64,000 bases of DNA from Patagioenas fasciata (Eukaryota > Chordata > Aves > Columbiformes > Columbidae), in NCBI RefSeq assembly GCF_037038585.1, contig NC_092522.1:124540661-124604660 (forward strand), read 5' to 3'. The position numbers and the translations under genes were made by a program. Under the pieces are notes generated by a model. That model was not told the origin of the DNA and ran no database searches. It saw nothing but the letters and a program-made list of their open reading frames with translations. Positions 38,039-48,945 of this stretch are shown piece after piece (the first letter of the stretch is position 1; the number at the start of each line of letters is the position of its first letter).

Positions 38039-38044
38039 TTTAAT
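38039..38044 (-). promoter_or_regulatory. Poly(A) signal of array gene copy 1
   Basis: TTTAAT reads ATTAAA on the minus strand, about 520 nt past the stop codon. It is conserved in later units (for example 43796-43801). Copy 1 would thus end about 450 bp upstream of the DRC1 start codon. Confidence 0.55.
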
Positions 38045-38566
38045 GGTGACAGAAGCGTGGTGTCGGCGCTGAGCTCTCCGCTCACAGCTGCTCTTCGGGG
38101 CTCTGCTGCCCGAGGCCTCCAGAGGCGGCAGGCGGATCTTCGCTCCATCCCAGCAGAGCTCCAGGCGCTTGGGGGCTCCTCCTGTCCTTGGGCCGGGGCT
38201 GCACAGGGAGCAAACGAGTCGGGGGTGTGAGCAGCAGCATGGGGCGTCTCCTGGGCCCCAGCAGGGTGGGGGCAGCTGGCTCAGTGCACACGGGAACCAG
38301 CGGCCATCTGCTGGAGCACCTCCATGGGCCAAAGGGACCCAGCTGGTGGGGAGTCAGCACTTTGTGTCACCCCCACCCAAACCAGCACCAGCAGAAGCCA
38401 CCCCGTCTGCCAGCGCCACCCCAACACTCCACAGGACCTCGTCCTGCAGAAACACCTCCCCACCAACCTGGCTCTGACAGCTGCACGGGACAGCCCGGCC
38501 CCGGCCTCCCACGCTGCGCCGCCCCTGCCCACGCTCCTCGCCGTCCCATCTCGTTCTGCCAAAGCT

Positions 38567-40791
38567 CTACACCACCACCTCTGTGATGTGCAGAAGAGCG
38601 TCAGCCCTGCGCTGGAGATCCAGTCGCACCATCTGCTCCCACTCCATGGCGTCTGTGGGTTCCGAGTTCCCAGCGATGCAGAAATACTTCAGTGCAGCCC
38701 TCAGTCTCCTTTTCACGTTGGCCCAGGAGTACCGGATGCGCTGCTGCCGACTGAAGCCCGGCTCCAAGCCCTTGAACCCCACTGCTGGCAGCGGCTCCAG
38801 CGCAGCCCTGCGCAGCCGCTCCAGGGCCACAGGGGTAGGGGGCTGTGCCCATGGGGGCCAGAGATACGTGGGCAACGTGTTGGGGAGAGGTTCCCCCTGC
38901 CCAGCCGGCTGCAGGTCTGGCGCAGCCCTTGTGTCCTTCTTGGCCAGTCCTGTCCGTCCCTCTGGTGTCCCCTGGGCACTGAGGATGGGACACGACACCT
39001 GCGAGGTCTCACTGTCCCCAGGCCTACTGGACCGCGTGGAGACCGTGCTGGGGAGAGACCCCCCCTGGCCAGCCGGCTGCAGGTCTGCGCTGCCGGCACC
39101 GCCGCGTTTTGTGCAAGGCTGCTGCTCAGGAGAAGCCCTGATGTCCTGCCCATCCAGTCCCATCTGTCCCTGTGGTGTCCTGAGGACAGCGTACGGGGCT
39201 TTCGAGCTTTTGCTGCCCGAAAGGCTTATGGGCTCGTCGCGGTCCGCGTGGCTCCTTTGGCCGAGCAGCTGGTCTTTCTCCCACGTGTAGACTGGCTTCC
39301 CACCGATGACCAGCTCAAATTTCAGTTCCAGCTTCATCTCCACCACTTGGCCCTTGGCCACCACCAGGTAGTATCCGTGGAGGAAGACGACCAGCATGGG
39401 CAGGTCCTGTTGTTCCTGGGGCTCGCTGCAGTGCGGGCAGCTGCTGGTGACGCACCGACGGCACTGCAGGCAGACCAGATATTCTCTGCTCTTGGATTTG
39501 TGCAAGGCTGGAGTCGCGCTCTTCTGAGATGTTGCCTTTGGCTCCTCCATCAGGTCGTGGCAGACTTTGGTCATGTCCAGGGAGTCCATCAGGGATTTGC
39601 TGAGCTCCTCCATGTTGCCGATGGAGTGGCGGTTCCTGGGGAGCTCGGAGCTGCTGTCAGCACGGGAACGTCCACCTGGAGCCTTGTTTTCTGTCTCCTG
39701 GGGGAGCTCCCTTGCAGAGGCTGCTTCCCCATCGCAGCTGCTTGTCCACAATTCTTCTTGCTGGGGAATGCACTGGCTGTGGGGGAAGGAGCGGCTGGAC
39801 TGTGGGGGCTGCTGTGGGGCAGGACAGACCCAGCACCCTCTCTCTGCCTTCTCCCGTCCCATGGGAGATCTCCCAGCTCCCCGGTGCCAGCCCTGCCAGC
39901 TCTGGGATCGCTGGCTGAGCTGGGGACCTGGGGACACGGGCCAAGCCCAGCCCAGCAGCGTGAGGGCAGAACGAGGGGCTGGGAACCTTCAGCCCAAGGC
40001 AGGGGCTCTCGAGGGGCTGCCCCTGCAGGGAAGGGCTCTCCTTACCCAGACCTGGAGCTCTCTGCAGACACCTCCTTGCTTTCACAGGGCTCTGGCTGCG
40101 ATGGGCTCCCTTGGCCGGGAGCCGCAGTCTTGACCAGGGCAGCTCTGGGACGGGGCTGCTTCCCCATGGGGTCCGTCCCTCTTCTGCTCTTAAGTCTCTT
40201 CCTCACACAGGTGCCCTGTCCGCAGGAAGCAAAGCCCGGGTCAGTGTGGGGTGTCCCCCCTCGGCCAGGAAACAAGGACCCTGGGAAGGGTGGCTGGAGT
40301 GACAGGGACAGGAGTGGCCCAGCCCCAAGCCTGGTGCCCAGCGGAGGTGGCTCGGTGGCTCCAGGGCAGGGGCCCGGCGGGGTGGGCAATGGGTACTGCT
40401 CACTGTTCCCTCCCAAAACAGGGCCCAGGACAGACACTGACCTTGGCCTTGATGTTGCTGGCCCAACGGGCCATGTAGATGCTCACACCCATGCTGCCCA
40501 GCGAGGTGATGATGCGGGGCAGCAGGATGTTGCAGAGGACCCAGACAGTCAGGAATAAGATGAAGATCAGCAGGATCAGCTGCCAATCCCCCATGTTCCT
40601 GACGCAGCGCCTGAATCTCCTCTGGGGTCTCTGCAGGACAAGGGGATGTGCAAAGTGTCAGCTGGGGAGGCCGAGAAACCCGGCGAGATCCCCGGGGCGA
40701 GGAGAGGTTGGGGTGACACCGAAGCACCCGCTCCTACCTGCGCCTTTGCTTTTCTTTCCATCTCTGATGTGTTTTCCACACACTTGCCCAT
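38567..40791 (-). CDS. Unrecognised membrane protein gene, array copy 1
   Basis: Four exons on the minus strand: 40738-40791, 40442-40630, 40046-40215 and 38567-39776. All have GT/AG ends and matching phases, giving 540 aa. The protein starts MGKCVENTSEMERKAKAQ, then a basic patch (RPQRRFRRCVR). One hydrophobic segment follows at about residues 33-58 (LILLIFILFLTVWVLCNILL). A polar, low-complexity middle contains CLQCRRCVTSSCPHC near 240-254, a possible zinc-binding knuckle, next to the hydrophobic LVVFLHGYYLVV. The C-terminus is basic and helical-looking (RIRYSWANVKRRLRAALKYF). I do not recognise the family. The layout of an N-terminal anchor, a short Cys cluster and a long disordered tail loosely recalls SPATA31/FAM205 testis proteins, but no sequence match is claimed. 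Copy 1 differs from the others at EELWT (GESWR in copies 2-5). Confidence 0.8.
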
Positions 40792-40859
40792 CTCGCTTGC
40801 TCGCTTGCTCACTGGCTCGCGTGCAGTCAAAGTGACACCTGAGCCTCCCCGAAACCCAC

Positions 40860-40898
40860 TTAAATAGGGGCCACGTTTGTGATGCACCGGTGACATCA
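40860..40898 (-). promoter_or_regulatory. Core promoter of array gene copy 1
   Basis: On the minus strand a CRE-like TGATGTCA (40891-40898) is followed 24 bp later by a TATTTAA box (40860-40866), about 70 nt upstream of the ATG. The same arrangement is kept in all five units. It is a compact TATA promoter with no CpG island. Confidence 0.6.
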
Positions 40899-41504
40899 CA
40901 GTGACACACAAGGGCTGCCCGGTGACCCAGGGCTGAGCTGGCACAGCGGATGGTGCAGCCGCCCCAGAGAGCCCCTGTGTCAGGGTTTGGGGGACACAGC
41001 CCAGGGCCTGCAGGGAGCAGCCCCATGGGGAGCCAGAGCGGCCATCCCCAGGGGCAGGGTGTTCCCAGCACCCAGGGACCCTGCGCTGGTCTCTCGGCCC
41101 CTCTCCTGCCCCAGGGATCCTGGCCAGGCCCTGGGACACCCTGTTGTGGCGGCAGGGAGGCCTGAGGGAGAAGGATGGGGGTGGGTTGGGCCAGTTCCCC
41201 TCAGGGCTCCTCAGGGAAATGCCCATCCCCCCGCAGGTACCCCCTCAGGAGCCGCCAGGGTGACTTTTGTGGCCAACGCTCCCTACGCTGCCCTGGCCTT
41301 GGTGTGGAGGAGCCCGTCGACCTGGGACCGGCCATGGGCCGGGGTGGCCGGTCCCCTCCCTCGGTGCCGGCGGGTGCGAGTCTCTGTGTCCCCAGCTGGC
41401 CACAATGGTCCCTGCACTTTGGTCTTCAGGCCAGCAGTGCGGCTGCAGAACAACATCAAAGATCTATTTAGGCAGGCGATAATCTACACACAGGCTTTCT
41501 TCTG

Positions 41505-41714
41505 ACCAGAAAAGAGAACCATCTAGAAATTCGGTTTATCCAAAGTTACTGAACAATCTGCCAACACTAAAGAACATTAAACAATACGGATTCGGGTACA
41601 GTTTGGGAGTTTAGTTACTACACATCTGATTCAAATTCGAGGAACCCCAAATCTCTGTCATGATGGTTCAAAACGTGCACCTTCCGACTTCTCCAAAGTG
41701 AGAACTCTCAGGGG
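41505..41714. other. AT-rich segment closing unit 1
   Basis: About 210 bp of AT-rich sequence, unlike the GC-rich surroundings, with no CR1 match. It recurs in units 2-4 (about 47245, 53005 and 58770). Units 1 and 3 share one variant set, and units 2 and 4 another. Origin unknown. Confidence 0.5.
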
Positions 41715-42030
41715 TCACAGAATCCCAGAATCTCAGGGGTTGGAAGGGACCTGGAAAGCTCACCCAGTGCAATCCCCCCATGGAGCAGGAACACCCAGCT
41801 GAGGTTCCACAGGAAGGGGTCCAGGCGGGTTTGAATGTCTGCAGAGAAGGAGACTCCACAACCTCCCTGGGCAGCCTGGGCCAGGCTCTGACACCCTCAC
41901 CCCCAACAAGTTGCTTCTCCTCTTTCAGTGGAACCTCCTGTGTTCCAGTTTGCACCCATTGCCCCTTGTCCTGTCACTGGTTGTCACCCAGAAGAGCCTG
42001 GCTCCGTCCTCCTGACACTGCCCCTTTCAA
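41715..42030 (-). mobile_element. CR1 LINE 3' fragment, start of unit 2
   Basis: CR1 of the 24511/26605 type. On its left is array-gene upstream sequence; on its right is sequence matching 26890 onward. The unit joint therefore lies inside this CR1. Equivalent copies start at 47455, 53214 and 58979. Confidence 0.85.
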
Positions 42031-42323
42031 TATAGATCACCATTAATGAGGTCATTATTTTAATTATTAATTAATCATCATTAATTTCCCCAGAGCAGAA
42101 GGGTCCCCTCTGGCCATGCAAGGTGCGAATGGGTGGTAAGAAGTGTTTAGTGTGGGACAGCCCGGGTGTATTTGTGGATGGGAGAGGCTGCAGGGGCCCT
42201 GGAGATGTTTAATTCTACAGCAGGGTGGCCGTGAGCCTGGGGTGGCTCAGTCCTGCCCCACGTGGACATGGGGCAGAGCCTTCCCTGGTGACCACCAGCT
42301 GCCCTTCCCCAGCCACAACTCAC

Positions 42324-42413
42324 CCCAAAGACGGAGTCGAGCTTCATGAGGATGCGGTCGTCCCTCTCCAGCGCTTGCAGGAGCCTCAGCTGCTTGCCCT
42401 CCAGCAGGAAACC
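42324..42413 (-). pseudogene. Orphan copy of DRC1 exon 12, unit 2
   Basis: Ninety bp matching DRC1 exon 12 with GT/AG ends intact, inside about 760 bp of copied intron. It encodes GFLLEGKQLRLLQALERDDR and onward, with a few substitutions relative to 27202-27291. No other DRC1 exon lies in splicing order beside it. Confidence 0.85.
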
Positions 42414-42771
42414 CTTGGGAGGCAGGCAGAGAAGAGGGTGAGGAGAAACAGCGAGCGCCTGCATTCCCGCCGCGAAGCCAGCCCGTGCCACACTGCGGCT
42501 GTGCCGCCCTGCGGGGACAGACCGAGCGGGCAGCGGCTGCCAAGGGTGAGGGGGCTCTGGAGCAGCCTCCCAGCACAGAGGAGAGATGGAGCTATCAGCA
42601 CGGTGATGCCAAAAGAACATCATGGTCCGAAGCTCTTGCTGACTGTCCCCAGAGATGAGGAACAGCCTGGAGCATCAGATGGAGAAGCCTGGGCTTATTC
42701 TGGTCTGGGCAGCCTTGGATTTGGGCAGCAGGGCTGTGCCTGCCAGTACCTTCATTAGCATCACACAATCA

Positions 42772-43200
42772 TAGAATCATTTTAGTTGGAAAAGACCCTC
42801 AAGAGCATCAAGTCCAAGCATTAACCTCACATTGGCACTGCCCCATGTCCCTGAGAACCTCATGTCCGTCTGTCCAGCCCTCCAGGGATGGTGACTCCAG
42901 CACTGCCCTGGGCAGCCTGTTCCAATGCCCCACGGCCCTTTGGGGAAGAAATTGTTCCCAGATCCAACCTCAACCTCCCCTGGCGCAACTTGAGGCCGTT
43001 TCCTCTGCTCCTGGCGCTTGTTCCTGGGGAGCAGAGCCCGACCCCCCTGGCTCCAAGCTCCTTTCAGGCAGTTCAGAGATCAGAAGGTCTCCCCTCAGCT
43101 CCTGTTCTCCAGCTGAACCCCCCAGGTCCCTCAGCCGCTCCCATCACACTTGTGCTCCAGCCCCTCACCAGCTCCATTCCCTTCTCTCCACTCGCTCCAG
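42772..43200 (-). mobile_element. CR1 LINE fragment joining two DRC1 pieces, unit 2
   Basis: Its left part continues from DRC1 sequence as at 27644. Its right end continues into the inverted 31893 flank. This hybrid context is what recombination between two inverted CR1 copies would leave. Equivalents lie near 48506, 54266 and 60037. Confidence 0.85.
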
Positions 43201-43475
43201 CACTTCAAAGTCTCTCCTGCAGTGAGGGACCAAAGGCTGCCAGGACTAGGGCAGCTCTCCAGCTCTGGATGCCTTGAAAGACCCACATGCACAGAGACAG
43301 CTGGTTCCTCAGGACCATGGGGGCCAAGGGACAGTTTCTCAGCCTCCTCTGCAGGGGAATTATCCCTACGTGACCTTGCTTTGTGCTGGCAAAAGGTGCT
43401 GTGCTCACAGGAGGAAGCTTTCACCACTGATGGATGATGTTCTCCTTCTCCCCACCTGAGGAAGGTGGAAGAGCT
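43195..43475 (+). pseudogene. Inverted DRC1 intron 6/exon 7 fragment, unit 2
   Basis: Reverse complement of about 31613-31893, ending inside the 5' part of DRC1 exon 7 (CTGAGGAAGGTGGAAGAG) and then joined directly to the sequence found at 37717 (CTTTCCAACCTCCTCCCAGC). In unit 2 about 25 bp around the exon 7 splice acceptor are missing. Units 3-5 keep them. Confidence 0.85.
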
Positions 43476-44305
43476 TTCCAACCTCCTCCCAGCGACCGTT
43501 GGTGGGGAGTAACATCCGCGAGCCGGATCTGAGGGGCACGGACGATTAAGGGGGTCAGGGCACAGTTATTGATGTTGAGAAGTGGCCCCAGGGCCCTGGG
43601 AGAGCTCACTGGGTGCTGTGTGCTCTGCGCTGCTGGTCCTGGCTGGGTCAGCAGAGCCCTGTGAGGCGGCACAGGGGCTGTGCCAGGATCCCGCTGTGCA
43701 CAGCGCCCCCCGCCAGCCCCGCGGAGCCTGGAGCTTGTTCTCCCTGTTTAGTCCAGAAACAAAGAGCTCTTGAGACTGTTTCAAGGATTGCAGAGTTTAA
43801 TGGTGAGAGAAGCATGGTGTCAGCGCCGAGTTCTCCGCTCACAGCTGCTCGAGGCCTCCAGAGGCGGCAGGCGGATCTTCGCTCCATCCCAGCAGAGCTC
43901 CAGGCGCTTGGGGGCTCCTCCTGTCCTTGGGCCGGGGCTGCACAGGGAGCAAACGAGTCGGGGGTGTGAGCAGCAGCATGGGGCGTCTCCTGGGCCCCAG
44001 CAGGGTGGGGGCAGCTGGCTCAGCGCACACGGGAACCAGCGGCCACCTGCTGGAGCACCTCCATGGGCCAAGGGGACCCAGCTGGTGGGGAGTCAGCACT
44101 TTGTGTCACCCCCATCCAAACCAGCACCAGCAGAAGCCACCCCGTCTGCCAGCGCCACCCCAACACTCCACAGGACCTCGTCCTGCAGAAACATCTCCCC
44201 ACCAACCTGGCTCTGACAGCTGCACGGGACAGCCCGGCCCCGGCCTCCCACGCTGCGCCGCCCCTGCCCACGCTCCTCGCCGTCCCATCTCGTTCTGCCA
44301 AAGCT

Positions 44306-46530
44306 CTACACCACCACCTCTGTGATGTGCAGAAGAGCGTCAGCCCTGCGCTGGAGATCCAGTCGCACCATCTGCTCCCACTCCATGGCGTCTGTGGGTT
44401 CCGAGTTCCCAGCGATGCAGAAATACTTCAGTGCAGCCCTCAGTCTCCTTTTCACGTTGGCCCAGGAGTACCGGATGCGCTGCTGCCGACTGAAGCCCGG
44501 CTCCAAGCCCTTGAACCCCACTGCTGGCAGCGGCTCCAGCGCAGCCCTGCGCAGCCGCTCCAGGGCCACAGGGGTAGGGGGCTGTGCCCATGCGGGCCAG
44601 AGATACGTGGGCAACGTGTTGGGGAGAGGTTCCCCCTGCCCAGCCGGCTGCAGGTCTGGCGCAGCCCTTGTGTCCTTCTTGGCCAGTCCTGTCTGTCCCT
44701 CTGGTGTCCCCTGGGTGCTGAGGATGGGACACGACACCTGCGAGGTCTCACTGTCCCCAGGCCTACTGGACCGCGTGGAGACCGTGCTGGGGAGAGACCC
44801 CCCCTGCCCAGCCGGCTGCCGGTCTGCGCTGCCGGCACCGCCGCGTTTTGTGCAAGGCTGCTGCTCAGGAGAAGCCCTGATGTCCTGCCCATCCAGTCCC
44901 ATCTGTCCCTGTGGTGTCCTGAGGACAGCGTACGGGGCTTTCGAGCTTTTGCTGCCCGAAAGGCTTATGGGCTCGTCGCGGTCCGCGTGGCTCCTTTGGC
45001 CGAGCAGCTGGTCTTTCTCCCACGTGTAGACTGGCTTCCCACCGATGACCAGCTCAAATTTCAGTTCCAGCTTCATCTCCACCACTTGGCCCTTGGCCAC
45101 CACCAGGTAGTATCCGTGGAGGAAGACGACCAGCATGGGCAGGTCCTGTTGTTCCTGGGGCTCGCTGCAGTGCGGGCAGCTGCTGGTGACGCACCGACGG
45201 CACTGCAGGCAGACCAGATATTCTCTGCTCTTGGATTTGTGCAAGGCTGGAGTCGCGCTCTTCTGAGATGTTGCCTTTGGCTCCTCCATCAGGTCGTGGC
45301 AGACTTTGGTCATGTCCAGGGAGTCCATCAGGGATTTGCTGAGCTCCTCCATGTTGCCGATGGAGTGCTGGTTCCTGGGGAGCTCAGAGCTGCTGTCAGC
45401 ATGGGAACGTCCACCTGGAGCCTTGTTTTCTGTCTCCTGGGGGAGCTCCCTTGCAGAGGCTGCTTCCCCATCGCAGCTGCTTCTCCACGATTCTCCTTGC
45501 TGGGGAATGCACTGGCTGTGGGGGAAAGAGCGGCTGGACTGTGGGGGCTGCTGTGGGGCAGGACAGACCCAGCACCCTCTCTCTGCCTTCTCCCGTCCCA
45601 TGGGAGATCTCCCAGCTCCCCGGTGCCAGCCCTGCCAGCTCTGGGATCGCTGGCTGAGCTGGGGACCTGGGGACACGGGCCAAGCCCAGCCCAGCAGCGT
45701 GAGGGCAGAACGAGGGGCTGGGAACCTTCAGCCCAAGGCAGGGGCTCCCGAGGGGCTGCCCCTGCAGGGAAGGGCTCTCCTTACCCAGACCTGGAGCTCT
45801 CTGCAGACACCTCCTTGCTTTCACAGCGCTCTGGTTGCGATGGGCTCCCTTGGCCGGGAGCCGCAGTCTTGACCAGGGCAGCTCTGGGACGGGGCTGCTT
45901 CCCCATGGGGTCCGTCCCTCTGCTGCTCTTAAGTCTCTTCCTCACACACGTGCCCTGTCCGCAGGAAGCAAAGCCCGGGTCAGTGTGGGGTGTCCCCTCT
46001 CGGCCAGGAAACAAGGACCCTGGGAAGGGTGGCTGGAGTGACAGGGACAGGAGTGGCCCAGCCCCAAGCCTGGTGCCCAGCGGAGGTGGCTCGGTGGCTC
46101 CACGGCAGGGGCCCGGCTGGGTGGGCAATGGGCACTGCTCACTGTTCCCTCCCAAAACGGGGCCCAGGACAGACACTGACCTTGGCCTTGATGTTGCTGG
46201 CCCGACGGGCCATGTAGATGCTCACACCCATGCTGCCCAGCGAGGTGATGATGCGGGGCAGCAGGATGTTGCAGAGGACCCAGACAGTCAGGAAGAAGAT
46301 GAAGATCAGCAGGATCAGCTGCCAATCCCCCATGTTCCTGACGCAGCACCTGAATCTCCTCTGGGGTCTCTGCAGGACAAGGGGATGTGCAAAGTGTCAG
46401 CTGGGGAGGCCGAGAAACCCGGCGAGATCCCCGGGGCGAGGAGAGGTTGGGGTGACACCGAAGCACCCGCTCCTACCTGCGCCTTTGCTTTTCTTTCCAT
46501 CTCTGATGTGTTTTCCACACACTTGCCCAT
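44306..46530 (-). CDS. Unrecognised membrane protein gene, array copy 2
   Basis: Exons 46477-46530, 46181-46369, 45785-45954 and 44306-45515, identical in structure to copy 1, with all splice sites and the reading frame intact. Distinctive residues include FRCCVR in exon 2, CDGEAAS and RSHADSS in exon 4, and SADRQPAG where other copies have SADLQPAG. The Cys cluster, flanking hydrophobic stretch and C-terminal basic region are unchanged. TATA and CRE-like promoter elements are present upstream of 46530. Confidence 0.8.
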
Positions 46531-48061
46531 CTCGCTTGCTCGCTTGCTCACTGGCTCGCGTGCAGTCAAAGTGACACCTGAGCCTCCCCGAAACCCACTT
46601 AAATAGGGGCCACGTTTGTGATGCACCGGTGACATCACAGTGACACACAAGGGCTGCCCGGTGACCCAGGGCTGAGCTGGCACAGGGGATGGTGCAGCCG
46701 CCCCAGAGAGCCCCTGTGTCAGGGTTTGGGGGACACAGCCCAGGGCCTGCAGGGAGCAGCCCCATGGGGAGCCAGAGCGGCCATCCCCAGGGGCAGGGGG
46801 TTCCCAGCAGCCAGGGACCCTGCGCTGGTCTCTCGGCCCCTCTCCTGCCCCAGGGATCCTGGCCAGGCCCTGGGACACCCTGTTGTGGCGGCAGGGAGGC
46901 CTGAGGGAGAAGGATGGGGGTGGGTTGGGCCAGTTCCCCTCAGGGCTCCTCAGGGAAATGCCCATCCCCCCGCAGGTACCCCCTCAGGAGCCGCCAGGGT
47001 GACTTTTGTGGCCAACGCTCCCTGTGCTGCCCTGGCCTTGGTGTGGAGGAGCCCGTCGACCTGGGACCGGCCATGGGCCGGGGTGGCCGGTCCCCTCCCT
47101 CGGTGCCGGCGGGTGCGAGTCTCTGTGTCCCCAGCTGGCCACAATGGTCCCTGCACTTTGGTCTTCAGGCCAGCAGTGCGGCTGCAGAACAACATCAAAG
47201 ATCTATTTAGGCAGGCGATAATCTACACACAGGCTTTCTTCTGACCAGAAAAAGAGAACCATCTAGAAATTCGGTTTATCCAAAGTTACTGAACAATCTG
47301 CCAACACTAAAGAACATTAAACAACACGGATTCGGGTACAGTTTGGGAGTTTAGTTACTACACATCTCATTCAAATTCGAGGAACCCCAAATCTCTGTCA
47401 TGATGGTTCGAAACGTGCACCTTCCGACTTCTCCAAAGTGAGAACTCTCAGGGGTCACAGAATCCCAGAATGTCAGGGGTTGAAGGGCCCTGGAAAGCTC
47501 ATCCAGTGCAATCCCCCCATGGAGCAGGAACACCCAGCTGAGGTTCCACAGGAAGGGGTCCAGGCGGGTTTGAATGTCTGCAGAGAAGGAGACTCCACAA
47601 CCTCCCTGGGCAGCCTGGGCCAGGCTCTGACACCCTCACCCCAAACAAGTTTCTTCTCTAAATTTAAGTGGAACCTCCTGTGTTTCAGTTTGTACCCATC
47701 GCCCTTGTCCTATCACTGGTTGTCACCCAGAAGAGCCTGGCTCCGTCCTCCTGCACTGCCCCTTTCCATATAGATCACCATTAATGAGGTCATTATTTTA
47801 ATTATTAATTAATCATCATTAATTTTTCCAGAGCAGAAGGGTCTCCTCTGGCCATGCAAGGTGCGAATGGGTGGTAAGAAGTGTTTAGTGTGGGACAGCC
47901 CGGCTGCATTTGTGGGTGGGAGAGGCTGGAGGGGCCCTGGAGATGTTTAATTCTTCAGCAGGGTGGCCGTGAGCCTGGGGTGGCTCAGTCCTGCACCACG
48001 TGGACATGGGGCAGAGCCTTCCCTGGTGACCACCAGCTGCCCTTCCCCAGCCACAACTCAC

Positions 48062-48151
48062 CCCAAAGACGGAGTCGAGCTTCATGAGGATGCGGTCGTC
48101 CCTCCCCAGCGCTTGCAGGAGCCTCAGCTGCTTGCCCTCCAGCAGGAAACC
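48062..48151 (-). pseudogene. Orphan copy of DRC1 exon 12, unit 3
   Basis: Second isolated copy with splice signals intact, encoding LLQALGRDDRILMKLDSVFG at its end. The frame is open. Confidence 0.85.
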
Positions 48152-48505
48152 CTTGGGAGGCAGGCAGAGAAGAGGGTGAGGAGAAACAGCGAGCGCCTGC
48201 ATTCCCGCCGCGAAGCCAGCCCGTGCCACACTGCGGCTGTGCCGCCCTGCGGGGACAGACCGAGCGGGCAGCGGCTGCCAAGGGTGAGGGGGCTCTGGAG
48301 CAGCCTCCCAGCACAGAGGAGAGATGGAGCTATCAGCACGGTGATGCCAAAAGGACCTCATGGTCTGAAGCTCTTGCTGACTGTCCCCAGAGATGAGGAA
48401 CAGCCTGGAGCACCAGATGGAGAAGCCTGGGCTTATTCTGGTCTGGGCAGCCTTGGATTTGGGCAGCAGGGCTGTGCCTGCCAGTACCTTCATTAGCATC
48501 ACACA

Positions 48506-48945
48506 ATCATAGAATCATTTTAGTTGGAAAAGACCCTCAGGAACATCAAGTCCAAGCATTAACCTCACATTGGCACTGCCCCATGTCCCTGAGAACCTCA
48601 TGTCCGTCTGTCCAGCCCTCCAGGGATGGTGACTCCAGCACTGCCCTGGGCAGCCTGTTCCAATGCCCCACAGCCCTTTGGGGAAGAAATTGTTCCCAGA
48701 TCCAACTTCAACCTCCCCTGGCGCAACTTGAGGCCGTTTCCTCTGCTCCTGGCGCTTGTTCCTGGGGAGCAGAGCCCGACCCCCCTGGCTCCAAGCTCCT
48801 TTCAGGCAGTTCAGAGATCAGAAGGTCTCCCCTCAGCTCCTGTTCTCCAGCTGAACCCCCCAGCTCCCTCAGCCGCTCCCATCACACTTGTGCTCCAGCC
48901 CCTCACCAGCTCCATTCCCTTCTCTCCACTCGCTCCAGCACTTCG
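48506..48945 (-). mobile_element. CR1 LINE fragment, unit 3
   Basis: Equivalent of 42772-43200, followed by the inverted DRC1 intron 6/exon 7 fragment at about 48945-49240. Confidence 0.85.

Noticed and set aside
44063-46606. Plus-strand ORFs of 539-847 codons in the array units
   Set aside because: They are antisense shadows of the four-exon minus-strand gene. Their lengths vary between units with single substitutions, whereas the minus-strand model keeps splice sites and frame in all five.
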